A stretch of 64,000 nucleotides of DNA. It comes from Calliopsis andreniformis. Its lineage: Eukaryota > Arthropoda > Insecta > Hymenoptera > Andrenidae. Of the stretch, positions 14,753 through 26,560 are shown one piece after another; position 1 is the stretch's first letter; every line of letters begins with the position of its first letter. Under the pieces are notes generated by a model. That model was not told where the DNA came from. It ran no database searches and saw only the letters and a list, made by a program, of their open reading frames with translations. The DNA is taken from positions 11,200,501-11,264,500 of the forward strand of contig NC_135069.1 in the NCBI RefSeq assembly GCF_051401765.1, read 5' to 3'. The position numbers and the translations under genes are program-made.

Positions 14753-15149
14753 TTGCACTTCCTCCCTCGCTCTTGGTCTCTCTTCGAAGCAGAGGAGAGG
14801 GTTGAAGGGGGTGGCAGATTGATCCGTCACGGAGCGCGAGCACAATCACCCCCATTAGACATTATGTGCCTCCCAGCCACACATACACGCACTTACGTAC
14901 GTTCACGTAAGTGGAGGAGACTGTGTGTGCGTGCGTGAAGCGTTACCGGACCGGCCACCGAAATGCATTCGCTCTGTACGTGGCTCTGAGCTATGATACT
15001 AGTGCTGATCTACGCTACTAGCCGCAACAGTGCTGTAACAAATTCGAATTTGCCCCCCGTCTTTAACGACACCGGCACGGTGATTCGCTTCTTCAATTCC
15101 AAAGTGGAAATACTGCGTTGCGTGGACATTGTCATCGTGGTCCTGGCAA

Positions 15150-15430
15150 TGGACAAGGAAAAACTGGTCATACAAATCTTGCAGAAGTCTCCTGAGCAGA
15201 TTTAAGTAGGGTACAGTGTTATAGGATGTGTTATACAAGCTGATCAGTTTAATTGGAGACCCTTTACGTGTTGGCAGCATTTGTTGTAAATGCTGTAGAA
15301 TTGTGAGTGATGCCAACACTCATTAGGAGGTTTACAGTTGAACTGATCACACTGTAGACCTTTGTAAAATTGAGAAAGGTAGTTTGACTACAGCAAGAGC
15401 AACATTGTTGAATCTACAAAGTCAACTCTT
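15150..15430 (+). repeat. Dispersed repeat, copy 1 (partner at 20386-20527)
   Basis: Shared blocks with 20386-20527 are acaaatcttgcagaagtctc (then ctgagcagatttaag), tagacctttgtaaaattgag, and ttgactacagcaagagcaac (then attgttgaat). The copy at 15150 is longer because it contains the fold-back at 15241-15349. The short open frame ending at 15205 in its left part is mostly repeat and is not supported as a gene. Confidence 0.7.
15241..15349. repeat. Long fold-back (imperfect inverted repeat) of 109 bp
   Basis: The outer arms are TGATCAGTTTAATTG at the left and, reversed, TGATCAGTTCAACTG at the right. Inside them GTGTTGGCA (15268-15276) pairs exactly with TGCCAACAC (15311-15319), and AGCATTT (15276-15282) pairs with AAATGCT (15288-15294) around a 5-base loop. 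A TACAG(T)G/CA(C)TGTA pair also lies outside (15212-15218 and 15349-15355). It lies within one copy of a dispersed repeat and is absent from the other copy near 20440, so it may be a small fold-back element. A hairpin RNA precursor is a less likely reading. Confidence 0.7.
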
Positions 15431-16194
15431 ACTGATTCTATTAAACTCAGGCCTGTTGGAGTACTTTTGTAAAATCTACAAGAGACTTCAATAACTTCAG
15501 CTTAACATTTTTTTTCTTGTGTGTTTTTTTCTTAACATTTGTTTGCATTTACTTTTTGAGAAGGAGATAAGTTTGTTATGATTCCTGTACGATTATCATT
15601 CTTCTTGAAGAGATACTTGTGACTTTAACAGGGTTAAATAATAGACTTATGTGCTTTGTATTACTTAAACTGTTTGCACTTCTCTATATCTTTTTTTATA
15701 TGAAATTATGTTTACAAAGTGTGCACGAGAAATGCAAACAATTGTGTACCGCTGCAAGTTCCTAGCACTGGGGTTCCTCCTTGCAGAGTCCATCTGAGCA
15801 CCTATCACGACAATGTCTAGGAAAGACCCTTTAGAACCATTCTGCTTGGAAGACAAGTAATTTAATTGTAAATTGAACAATTGTACTGTGAACCCTAATT
15901 AACTTTAGGAAACTCAAGCTGTCAGAACGTTTCCCAACCCTAATGGAAAATAGGAAACAAGGATATGATATCTAATGCATTTGGTTGCAACTATTAGGTA
16001 CAGATACTTTTTGGGAAGGAAAAAGAACTAAAACTGTGCAGAAGCAATTAGGTTAGATTTAATAGTAACTAATTGCACTAAATGTTACTTATTACTTTAA
16101 GTTTTAGGTACATCGTGTTACATACTCAGTGTTACCATTAAGTATTATATTTTTATTTATAATATTGATTGCTTCAAAAGCATCTAAAATTCAG

Positions 16195-16300
16195 GTAAAA
16201 TATGTCTGACTTAGAACTACAGCAAATCAGTAGAATAAGACTCGAGTCAGACATATCTCACTAAAATTTTATTAGAATTTCTGACACCTGTAGTCAAACA
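16195..16300. mobile_element. Truncated copy of the CAGGATGTTC MITE family
   Basis: It contains an inner inverted repeat (GTCTGACTT ... tcagtagaataagactcgag ... GTCAGACAT) and the family right end (ctgacacctgtagtcaaaca). The left end is missing. It is about 106 bp and non-coding. Confidence 0.55.
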
Positions 16301-16929
16301 CACTTAGAGACAAAGTTTCGCACAAAGTTATATCTGTAAAGATGGTAGAGCCACGAGACCGATCGTGGCCACGTATCGAATGCAGGGACCTAACTACATT
16401 TTAAGACGCCAACGTACATACTTCATACATATATAAATATAAATCTTTTCCTTTTTTGTGTAAAAACATAATATAATCTTTGTTTCGATATTATAGTGAG
16501 TGTGTTAGAGAAATTAAGAAAATTGTTGATTCTGCATTTAAATATGTCCCTAGGGTTACAACAGAAACTACGTTTCACTTTTGTTTACCTAAAGCTGACA
16601 AAGAATAAAACAATGAAAGACTTGCATTGTGAATTCTAACAATAGCCTACGTGCACACGACCGACAGTTTTGTCGGTCTAACTAAAAGCAGATTACAGTC
16701 TTAACAGAATTTTATATATCGATTATCTTCTTATACATTACATAGAAAAAGGATTGCTCAGTTTCTAATCAGCCTTTAGTCAAACCGAAAAAATTCTTGG
16801 TCATATGCACCTGCGCATAATATTGCAAATGAAGAAAACGAGTGTGGATTAATATAAGTTGGAGTAAGATGTCTCAGTAGCCGACCATGTCCTGGTACCT
16901 AAACACTAATGCTGGTTTTATTTAATTTT

Positions 16930-17120
16930 AAACTGAAATTCTAATGCACTTAATAAGAAAAACAAGACAAACTAGAAATAGCATCATAAATAGCATATCC
17001 AGCTACTGGGATACAATTCAAGTCTCGAGAAGTCTCTTTTTAGGTTGTTCCTCTACTGAAACACTTGGCAACTTAAGCGTCCAGGTATTGGGATATTTAC
17101 CTTATTACTGTAATTATTTA
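16930..17120 (+). repeat. Dispersed repeat, copy 1 (partner at 44405-44580)
   Basis: It shares with 44405-44580 the ordered blocks gaaattctaatgcactta, aagacaaactagaaatagca, ctgggatacaattcaagt, ttaagcgtccaggtattggg and ttaccttatta. A 96-codon open frame (16944-17234) covers this copy, but the partner has no matching frame, so I do not treat it as a gene. The element family is unknown. Confidence 0.65.
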
Positions 17121-18650
17121 ACAATTTGCGTTACTCTTTTCATCTCCTTTGGGCTTCCTAGTATTCCTCAAAAATATATTAATAATTTCTCAGTGAAAAT
17201 CATCATACAATTATATTATCATAAATTCGAGTAGTTGAAACTTTCCAGGGCCCATGAATTAATTCCACGACCGCAATCGATAGTTTTGCTCGCTAATAAA
17301 CGTGCCGCGGTTCTCCGGATCATAGTTCACGTTTCAATTTCCTCGGGCCATCGATGCAACAGCAGGGACATCCTTAAAAATAAATCCCGCGAGCGTGGCA
17401 CGAGTAGATCCATGAATCGCGGGTACGCGGTGTATCTTCTCCAATCCAGCGGAACATTCGTTCGAGTTTGCGAGACACAGAGATCCAGGCGCATTCGAAT
17501 TCAGGCCGTATCCGAACTCGATTCTGAAAACCGAACGACACGAAAGCGCGTGCGGCGACACGGAGCGCTGCTCACCATTTCCCGCGACTGCCGAAGCCAC
17601 CCACGTAGCCCGCCGCTCGTTTGTCATCCGACAAATAGCCTTTCTGCCGACTGCGTTACACGAGAAGAGTCAAGTACGTGTGTCGACACGAGTGCACGCT
17701 CTCGTACGCGTGTCGCCCGTCTCGTGCGGAAGGATTCGCGCTCGTAAGATTATTATTATCTTAACGGCTAGGGCCGTGCCTGCCCGACGATATTTCTCTA
17801 GCACAGAAATACCTTCTTTCGTACCCATTAATTTCGCGGCGCAACACTGCTTCGGGTCAATCGCGATCGTCAATGGAGAATTGTAATACGCGCTGAGGCG
17901 GACTCGGGGATCGAGTGAAACTGTAAACTTCTGTAAGTGAATGTTCCTGTTTCACTGGAACATTTTTCTATTTCTGAAGAAACTAAAATTTTCTATTTAT
18001 ACAAAAATACGAAATGAAAAAGATATAATGAATACATTTCGTTTTATAATGGTGTTTTTAAACCGTGTAAACGTGTGTTCGTACTTCTCTCAGTGTCAGC
18101 AAAATTCAATTATTATGTATAAATGGATAAAGTCAACAACTACGTGAAACAATGCTGATGTCACTGGAATTATGCTAAAATGGAGGAAGAAAGAACATTC
18201 GCTCGTTTGATTTAAACGCACCTTAACAGTCTTTTTGAGACAGAAAAGGTATCAATAAAAAAATTACTGTTATTTTATCAGTAATGGAAAATTTTAACAG
18301 TTTCATTCCATCCCTGGATACACTAGAGAGATTTGTAAAACAGCTATAACCAAAAATATCGCTGTGACAATTATTTGGTTTTTAAATTAGTACAAGTACA
18401 CTAGCTACAACAAGTACACTATTTCATAATAGGATTTAAGAATTTAGTCATAGTTTCTTTATATTCTACCAACTGCAAGCTATGTTTGCTCTTGAAATAT
18501 GTTCAAAAGAATTAACAATATGTTTCATTAGTCATTTTAATGCTATTTTTTAAAAATACTAACTGAACAGCTGCCGTTATAAATCATGATATTTAAAAAG
18601 AAAAATTAATTGGATCACCTACATTAAATTAACCTCGTGCATCGTAAATA

Positions 18651-18925
18651 TACAGGATGTTCAACGACAGGTGTCAAGAATTTGAAGAGGTGATTCTGCA
18701 TGCCAACATGAGACTTCTACCGAAGCGCGCGTGTAATGTGTCTGACATTGAGACTTATTTCACTGACTTCGCTGTCTGGCTTGGCTAATGCACGCCGGTA
18801 GTAGAACAAGCCCTAAATCAGACATATTTCACGTCAATTTTAGATGCTTTTGGAACAGTTAATAACTCTTGACATTAGAATCATTCCCTAACATTTCTGA
18901 CACCTGTTATCAAACATTCTGTATA
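18651..18925. mobile_element. MITE with 25-bp inverted ends (CAGGATGTTCAACGACAGGTG family)
   Basis: The left end is TACAGGATGTTCAACGACAG followed by GTGTCA. The right end, reversed, is TATACAGAATGTTTGATAAC followed by AGGTGTCA. Related copies lie near 16195, 10840 and 3625, all sharing interior blocks such as cagttaataactc and the ...AGTAGAACAAGCCCT... arm. It is 275 bp, non-coding, and the most complete copy in the window. An AT-rich minisatellite starts a few bases after its right end. Confidence 0.75.
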
Positions 18926-18931
18926 TACATA

Positions 18932-19209
18932 ATACTTCTTTGTATTTCTAACATTATTATACATATTATCTTCTTTGTATTTTTAACATTATTATATATA
19001 TATATTATCTTCTTTGTATTTCTAACATTATTATATATATATTATCTTCTTTGTATTTCTAACATTATTATATATATTATCTTCTTTGTATTTCTAACAT
19101 TATTATACATATTATCTTCTTTGTACTTTTAACATTATTATATATATATTATCTTCTTTGTATTTCTAACATTATTATATATATTATCTTCTTTGTATTT
19201 CTAACATTA
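18932..19209 (+). repeat. AT-rich minisatellite, 8 copies of a 34-40 base unit
   Basis: The core TCTTCTTTGTATTTCTAACA followed by TTATTATA(TA)n repeats eight times, at about 18935, 18969, 19009, 19046, 19081, 19115, 19153 and 19189. Unit length varies with the number of TA steps. The 87-codon frame starting at 18869 is produced by this array and is not a gene. The array begins directly beside the right end of the MITE at 18651-18925. Confidence 0.93.
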
Positions 19210-22200
19210 CTAACTTTTGCAAATAATTAGAGTCGTTATAATGTGACCTTCTTATTTTTTCATTCTTCGACTTGTTCTTAGAAGAAAGTATACTGTGGCT
19301 TATGATATGTATACCTTGAGATATTTTAATGCAATAAATACAAATTTCTGGCCTTACAAGTTAATTGAATAAAATGGACAGAAATGTTCTGTTTAAGTTG
19401 CTGTCTCGAAATATGATTATGTCTCTGTATTCGATATTATGGTTGACTATTTAGTGCCAAGGATTAACCACATGTAAAAACAAATCTATATGCTAAACTT
19501 TGCTTTTACAGCTTACGCTTTCACCAAATAAAGATCTACTTTCTAATACAATGAAATACATTAGATATATAATATGTAATAATACATATACAAATGAATT
19601 CAACCTCAATTTATGTCTTCATCGTCTTACATCAATTATTTGAGATTTTAGAATCACTTAGGAGAAAACTTTGACACAGTACTGCACAAACAATAACAAA
19701 TTTATTTACTTACATCACATAAGCAAAACATTCAGTCCTGAGCTTGCAGAAAAATAATCTAAATATGATCCCCTTAGTATTAAAACCAAAACAATTACAT
19801 AAAATAATATGGACTCCTTGCGCCTATACATATCATTTATTTTAGTTAATATTTATATCTGACCAGTTCCGACTAAAATTTAAACACATCAGTCGTAAAA
19901 ACATCAGGCACGACACTGGAAACAGTAAACAGTAAGCGCCTCCGCTTTCCGCTGCTCGTTTTCACCGTGAAATCCTTCATCGACGTACTTACGCTGTAAC
20001 ATCTGGCGACGAAGCGTCGTGAGGATGTCGCGCGAAGAAAAAATGGCACGGTAAGTGATACGAGAATTCACTGATGGATTAGCCGCTATTCGAGGAATGC
20101 CCGTGTGTCGCGTCGACCTCCGGTTGATCGATGCTTTCTTCTTCGAATGGTCCGCTGGTAATTATTCGTGCCAACAGACGAATCACTGGTACATCTATTT
20201 TCCACTGAGCACAGATTTTTTGCGAAATAACAAGCGCGACTTGCGAAATTTTAAAACACAGTGATACACATATTTTAGGTGTCGGTTCAGGTGAAACTTG
20301 TACAAAGTTACCCTAATGATAAAGAAACTTAAATAGTCAGCAATAAAATGTTATTGGTATTACGTTGTAGAGTTTACTACCACACGACAAAAATGATTGT
20401 ACAGACCTTGCAAAAGTTTCCTAAGTAGATTTAAGCAGTTTAGATTTTTGTAGGATCTGTCATAGACCTTTGCAAAATTAATGAAGGTAACTTGACTGCA
20501 GTAAGAGCAGCTTTATTGAATCGACAACAAATCGTACAAATGCAGAGCAATAGAACTAGGAAGAAGGAAATATGGCATGAAATCAGACACGGATCTAACA
20601 GTATAGGGACATTGAATACATTAAACTATCTGAATGAAATAAACATCATAAAATATAGTCTACCAAGATCTACTATGTATCATCACTAATAATTAGACTA
20701 CAGATGTTTATTAATTTTTCATAAATGCGTAAATATCGCAGTCTATTACTGATCGAGCAGTCGGTGCAACATAAAACGCAAAAAGGAAAGAAGGAAGAGA
20801 AGAAACCATTAAATCCTAGATATTATATATATAATTATGAGACATTGAATGCAAAAGTGGACTAAGCCACATTTCTCCAACACGAAGTTAGTAGCATTAA
20901 TTTATTACAAAGAAACCCTATACTTTAGACTGCCTATTTTTTCTGACTTTCCTCATCTGCGCATATATCAAGTTGTAAATATTACATTTTGATACTATGC
21001 ATTAATCATGCTGTCTAACAGCCCATCGGAACTTTTTTAACTTCCACGCTTTGCGTAATCGTAGCGCGAGCCTGTACAGGGGTTGAAAGGCTAGGGCGAG
21101 AGTAAGGACGAAGTGAGATGAATAAATAAGAGGGTTTTGAAAGGCGTTCGCTGTGGACCAGAAGGTTATTACGTGGCGTCACGCGATGATGTATCCGCGC
21201 TGGTTCAGATTGTCTCCGCGAGATGGGACCACCAACCGTGAAATATGCACCAACCCTCAGGTTAAACCCTCTGGAGGTTCACCGCCCACCCTTATTCACC
21301 ACCGCATCACCACCTTCGGATGCCGAAGGAGATCGTTTTCGCGTCTACTTAGCGGTGAAAGCCTTATGCTTGTCTCTCTGCCTGGAATCTGCATATCAAT
21401 CTTGAAACAGAATTATCTCGACTATAATTAATGTACCTGATCATTTTATAAATGATGAGGACTTTTTTGAGGATATGTGGGATAAACGAGAATGGAAGAA
21501 ATTTGGGGTTGTCTGGTAGGCATATTAATATAAATGAAACTCGTCAAAGTTATTTTCGAGCATCATAAGTGTGACAAATAAGACGATGTAGGACTATTTT
21601 TACATCATTTATATTAGTCATAATCTATGAGTGATGTGACAAACTTTTGGTATATGTTCTATTGTTAAAGCAATTTGGAATTCTTTTTACAAAACGCTAT
21701 TATGAAATAACAGAGGCTTTAAAATTTTTAATTGTTGCTAACTCTTCGGTTTTTCGCTGGTCTCTTAAACAGCTTTTCAATCAACAGCCAATAATTAAGA
21801 TTATCAGGGCAATAATCAAACTTTGGTGACACAAGACTGTACACATACGATATTAAAAAACTTTATTCTACATTTTCGACTATTTTTCTTATGTAGAATT
21901 GCTACCTTTTTGCTTGTACCACAAGTTCTAAGATATCCACAATAAGGCGTATAAAAACTTTTCGTTTAATGTAAATAACTGAATGGAAAATTAAGGATGA
22001 TTCATACATTCTAAATACTGAATAGTTCTTCAAATCTCTATCAAGCGTGAATTATGCCTTTGCAAACTGTATCGGATCACCTCACCAGGATTACAGCTAG
22101 CTTCATAAAGGGTTAAATGTCACAAATATCGTGTCTCAAGTCTCCGTACCTAAAAGTTAAGAAGCCATTACTTGAATTTTTAGTAATATCAAACTTCTAA

Positions 22201-25200
22201 AATCAGTTACACGAAGAGGGCTTAAAATCACATAATAATGACAAAGATCTAATAAGAAAACTAAAAAGAATTTTCCACAGAAGAATAAAATAATATAAAA
22301 TATAAAAATTCTTTATCTTCTGTTTTCTATCCAAAATTATTCCTTCCATCACTCATAGCATATTTTTACCTGTATTAAGTATGTACAAAACAAAATAAAG
22401 TGTCTGTTATGCAATTTACTGATGATGAATTCGAAACAGGCAAGTTCTGCTAAATAGGTCCTGCGATCAATATCTTCTAAAATATTTTGGCAAATCGAAG
22501 TATGCCCTCGAATAGGAGTATCGCAATGGAACATTAGGAGGGATATATTTGGTCGATGTAGCAATAATTTCTATGCATATATATGTACGTAGGTGGTGCA
22601 GTGACGGCACATAGATCACAAGGGCTCGCCGACACGTGACAGCACGTGCTCTCTGCAATCACTTCTCTCTCTCCCCATCCTGCTCTCTCTCTCTTCCTTC
22701 GAGCTCCGTGCGCCTCTGTACTTAGGGTGAACTTCATGAGCTTTCCATTCACCACAAACGACAGACCACTCGAGTGGATCTCCTTTATATGTATCTGGCA
22801 TAACCTTCCTCTAGCCATTACCCTAATGCTATTCATACTTGATGTAACGAATCTACGAAATATTCTAGGCTTGTGAAAATTCAAAGAAAATGTTCAATGT
22901 GCGATGGACAGCAAGGGACTCTGTACTTTTAGAAACATGTGATAGAACTCACAAGAGAAACTAGATAACTGTTTATAATAATCAAGAATGGGAACTAAAT
23001 TGGAATATAAATGGAAAAGAATTTTGACGTATAGCAATACTATTTATGATACTTTTTAAAAATTTTATTGGTAGACAATAAGTATTTGAACTTTTGATTA
23101 TAATGAAGTAATTCTCTGTCCTTCTTTCCTTGTTAGAATCAGCTCGTTTTTGAACAGTAGCAATTCATCTTTAACAAACTTCGATATAAATATTTGCTAA
23201 CACGTACAATTTGTTCACAGTTGTTATTAGTTGTTATTTTGAAATTCTTTGTATTTTTCAAATGCTTCTATTTTATTCTGACTATTTTCTTAAAATAAGC
23301 ATTATTATAATAACAATTATGAGAAATCGCACGTGTTAAACACATTAACTACCTTATTACAATAAAAACATTTATTTGTTTCGAGAATGTGATTTCTGAA
23401 TTGAAATCATTGTTCCAAACACTTCGTAGTACACACTAATGGAATGCTATTAACTGAAGATCACTGCCATCGTGTGTATCTGCTCTTACGCTGAATTTCG
23501 GTCGTGTGAAAGGTCTAAATGTAAATAGTAAATATCGATATTCAATCTTCGAGGAGTTCTTACTCATTCAGTAGCGGGCGCGTACTAGTGAAAGGAATAG
23601 CAGGTCAATCGATCTGTCGATCGGTCGTTCACACAGTGAACCGTCGAGTGGTTAAACTGCCCTGGAGAATTGTCTTTTTATAAAAGTGACAGGCTATTGT
23701 TAAACGTATAGCAACATGACTTTGATAGTACAGCTGATTGATACACAGAACAATAACTATCATTTCCTTGACGGAAGTAAGGATCGAGACGTTCATTCAC
23801 CGATTATAGTTTACAGTAAGTTTATTTTTTGTTTAGAAACACTGTGTTAGGTAATCGTTTTATCCAATACTTAATTATTGACCAAATGAAATAAGTTATG
23901 GGAATGTTCTTTTACCCCGAGAGACAGAAAGAGATACAAAGATGTTCAATTTTAAATAACCTTTCATTATTTTCATAAAATCACTTGTATATTTCTTCAA
24001 TAATTTGTTTTAAGTGAGAACTGAGAAAGTACATAATTGTATGTAATTACAACTGATCTTAAATTTAGCCATAAATTAGGCTTCTTAGAGTCAATAATTT
24101 GCTTTTAGATTACTACTGTTATAGTAAGAAAATAAAATAACTGACGTCATATATAATAAATTTTAAAACACAAAATATACATTATGTTGTATTTTATTTT
24201 TCCATTAATTTCCTGAATAATTCGCTACTTATTATTTTATAGATTTTCATTTTTGATACGTATTGTTAGTGAAGTAAAATCTTCCATTGCTAAATAGACT
24301 AAATTCTTGGTAACTCAATGAGACGATACTTCGAAATTAGAATATGTATTACTTCAAATATGAAGAATATTAATTCATATGAAGAATATAAGACATCGTT
24401 TGAAAATAATTAGAAGAAATATAATTTTGCCATATAATTTTCAAGGGAACAACAAAATTTTAACTTAGACTTGAAATAGAATATAATATTAACGCAAGGA
24501 GTCAATAAGATGTGTACACGTACACAGTATTAAATTGAAGCTTTTTATACAAAAAATCTAAGTAAATCAGAGAATTTCTATGCGTTGCTCAAATCTTCCA
24601 CGACCTAAACTTTGGAAGTGTTAAAATAAACCACTTTTCAACAACAGCAGGTTTAAAAATGCAATTCCTTACAAAATTAAGCTTTTTTTAATTTAATTCG
24701 AGTATCGATGACATCGATGATTCGCTCACCTTCGTGTAGTGCTTAATTAAACGTGAACACGAACGGATCGTTCGATTTAATTAAACTCGTGAGCTGATCC
24801 TCATTGAATTTCAAAATAAGTTGGGCGAAAGAAGAAAGAGAATGTTTATGAGACATAAATTCGTCAATGAATTACATCGTACGCACAGCACAATAATTGT
24901 GTCTAAACAAGGGGGTGACGGAAAGCGCGTAATCATATTATGATACTGTGGCCTTTAGTTCTCTTGGGATGGAGGAGGGCTGTGTGTTTGACATTTAGCA
25001 TTTCCCGCGGGAAGCTTTGGACTTTCATCCATCAACGGAAGATCCCATTCTCGTAACATTTACCAGATATTTCGCAGGTTTTCCTGAGCCGCATTTTTTC
25101 TATCATCAGCCCTTCCGATTTGATTTGTATTCGATGAATATACATTCTCTTAAATGTCCAGGACATTTTAAGGAATGTCGTTGCCTTGAAATGTGTAATA

Positions 25201-26560
25201 CACTTTTTGTATATCTTAAAAGGAAAATTTGCACGTTTATTCGGTTTCTGAATATTCAAGAAAAAGTTTTAAAAAAGAAAAGTATTTTGAGACCTGAAAA
25301 TCTTTTGATTGAGTCACTTTTTATATTATAGACCGATTTATTTATTTGTAGGAACTTATATCAAGGTTTCATGTAAGTATTTTAAGGATCAATGCAAAAT
25401 GAATGAGACAGAACTCGCAACAATATGACTTCTAATGACAATTACCTTGAATATTAACTTCGGAACCTTACAGTATGCACTTTCTACAAAAATACATGAA
25501 ATATCAAAACGAAACGCATCACGATATTTAACGAATGAAACAGATTCTTAATCAAACTTTGTTTTTTGAAATGTATTTATAAAAGTTTAATTTTGCATAA
25601 AAATCCACAGTCTAGTGATATAAATTTGTAAATTCATGTTTTTTAGTAGGAGAAACTGTACAAAATCGTAAAATAAGGTAAAATCGAATATTACACTTAT
25701 GTATATCCATAATTAGCTCAAAAAATCTCACGACCATTTGGCAATTATTTTCTGGCATATTGAAATCTGTCAACAGAAATTTGTTACGAAAGATATACGT
25801 ATGTTCCTCAGAAATATTAAAGTTCTCGTGTTTTCCAATGATCTGATCTTATTTTCAACTGTTTTCAAAAATGCACTATAGTGATTTTGTAATCAATAGG
25901 TAAGTTACATAAAGAAAATTCAAATTGGTTTCATCTACATATTTAGTTATTAACAGGAAGTTATGTTCATACATCCTAAGGCAAAACTATATGGCGTAAA
26001 TCCGATTAAATCTCAAACGACTCTCATTAGGGAAGCATTTAGTGAATACAGGTTTGATAATGTAATTTGTTTCATAAGTTAAAATATTATAAGCCCGGAA
26101 TCTTCAGTATATGATTTTGTAGATGCATAATCCCTTGACTGTTTCCCCAGTTCCAAGGTATATACCTAATTCGCATAAAAATTGTTAAACAAGACCTTTG
26201 AAACAGGGACACCGTGCAGAAAGTTTGAATCTAAAAATAAAGAAGATGAAACCTACAAGAGTAAAACGTCACCAGCAGTTTATTTATAGCACAATAATAA
26301 AACATAAGAATACGTTGCTATGCTACATATCATAATTTCCTCAAATCATCATTGGTGTTGTATACAATGTTTTCATACCAATCACACAGAACAAATACGT
26401 TATCTCTTCAGGGGTGAAAAGATGTTCCAAATTTTTCGCGTGCAATGTATAAATTAACGAGAAAGACTTATGTTGAGAAAGATGATCACTCGATAATGGC
26501 AAAGAGCAGTTCCAGGTTTGCTCTCGGCAGCAGGGAAGATGTATCGCGGGGGATCGCAAT
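19210..26560. other. Non-coding stretch
   Basis: It is AT-rich, with islands at 19880-20260, 21030-21400 and 22600-22880 (CT-rich), and weaker ones near 23560-23700 and 24700-25010. The listed repeat at 20386 lies inside. A 104-codon frame (25017-25331) and a 116-codon - strand frame (22534-22884) are open but unrecognisable. I see nothing else. Confidence 0.6.
20386..20527 (+). repeat. Dispersed repeat, copy 2 (partner at 15150-15430)
   Basis: It matches copy 1 in the same order and orientation (cagaccttgcaaaagtttcc, tagacctttgcaaaattaat, ttgactgcagtaagagcagc) but lacks the central fold-back. The two copies are about 5.2 kb apart and well diverged. The element type is unknown. Confidence 0.7.

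Larger units (their letters stand above)
11075..18650. other. Non-coding stretch with repeats and three GC-rich islands
   Basis: Islands lie at 12830-13210, 14380-14990 and 17235-17920. The last carries the longest frame of the window (170 codons, 17235-17747), Arg- and Ser-rich, with an overlapping 97-codon - strand frame; it is not recognisable. The remaining sequence is AT-rich apart from the repeats listed separately. Confidence 0.6.

Noticed and set aside
17235..17747. Longest frame in the window, 170 codons on the + strand
   Set aside because: It lies in a GC-rich island where stop codons are rare, is Arg/Ser-rich without any recognisable domain, and overlaps open frames on the other strand.
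18869..19132. 87-codon hydrophobic repeat protein
   Set aside because: It is a translation of the AT-rich minisatellite.
18932..19209. Regularly spaced repeats that could suggest a CRISPR array
   Set aside because: Spacers are only variable TA runs and the DNA is eukaryotic; this is a minisatellite.
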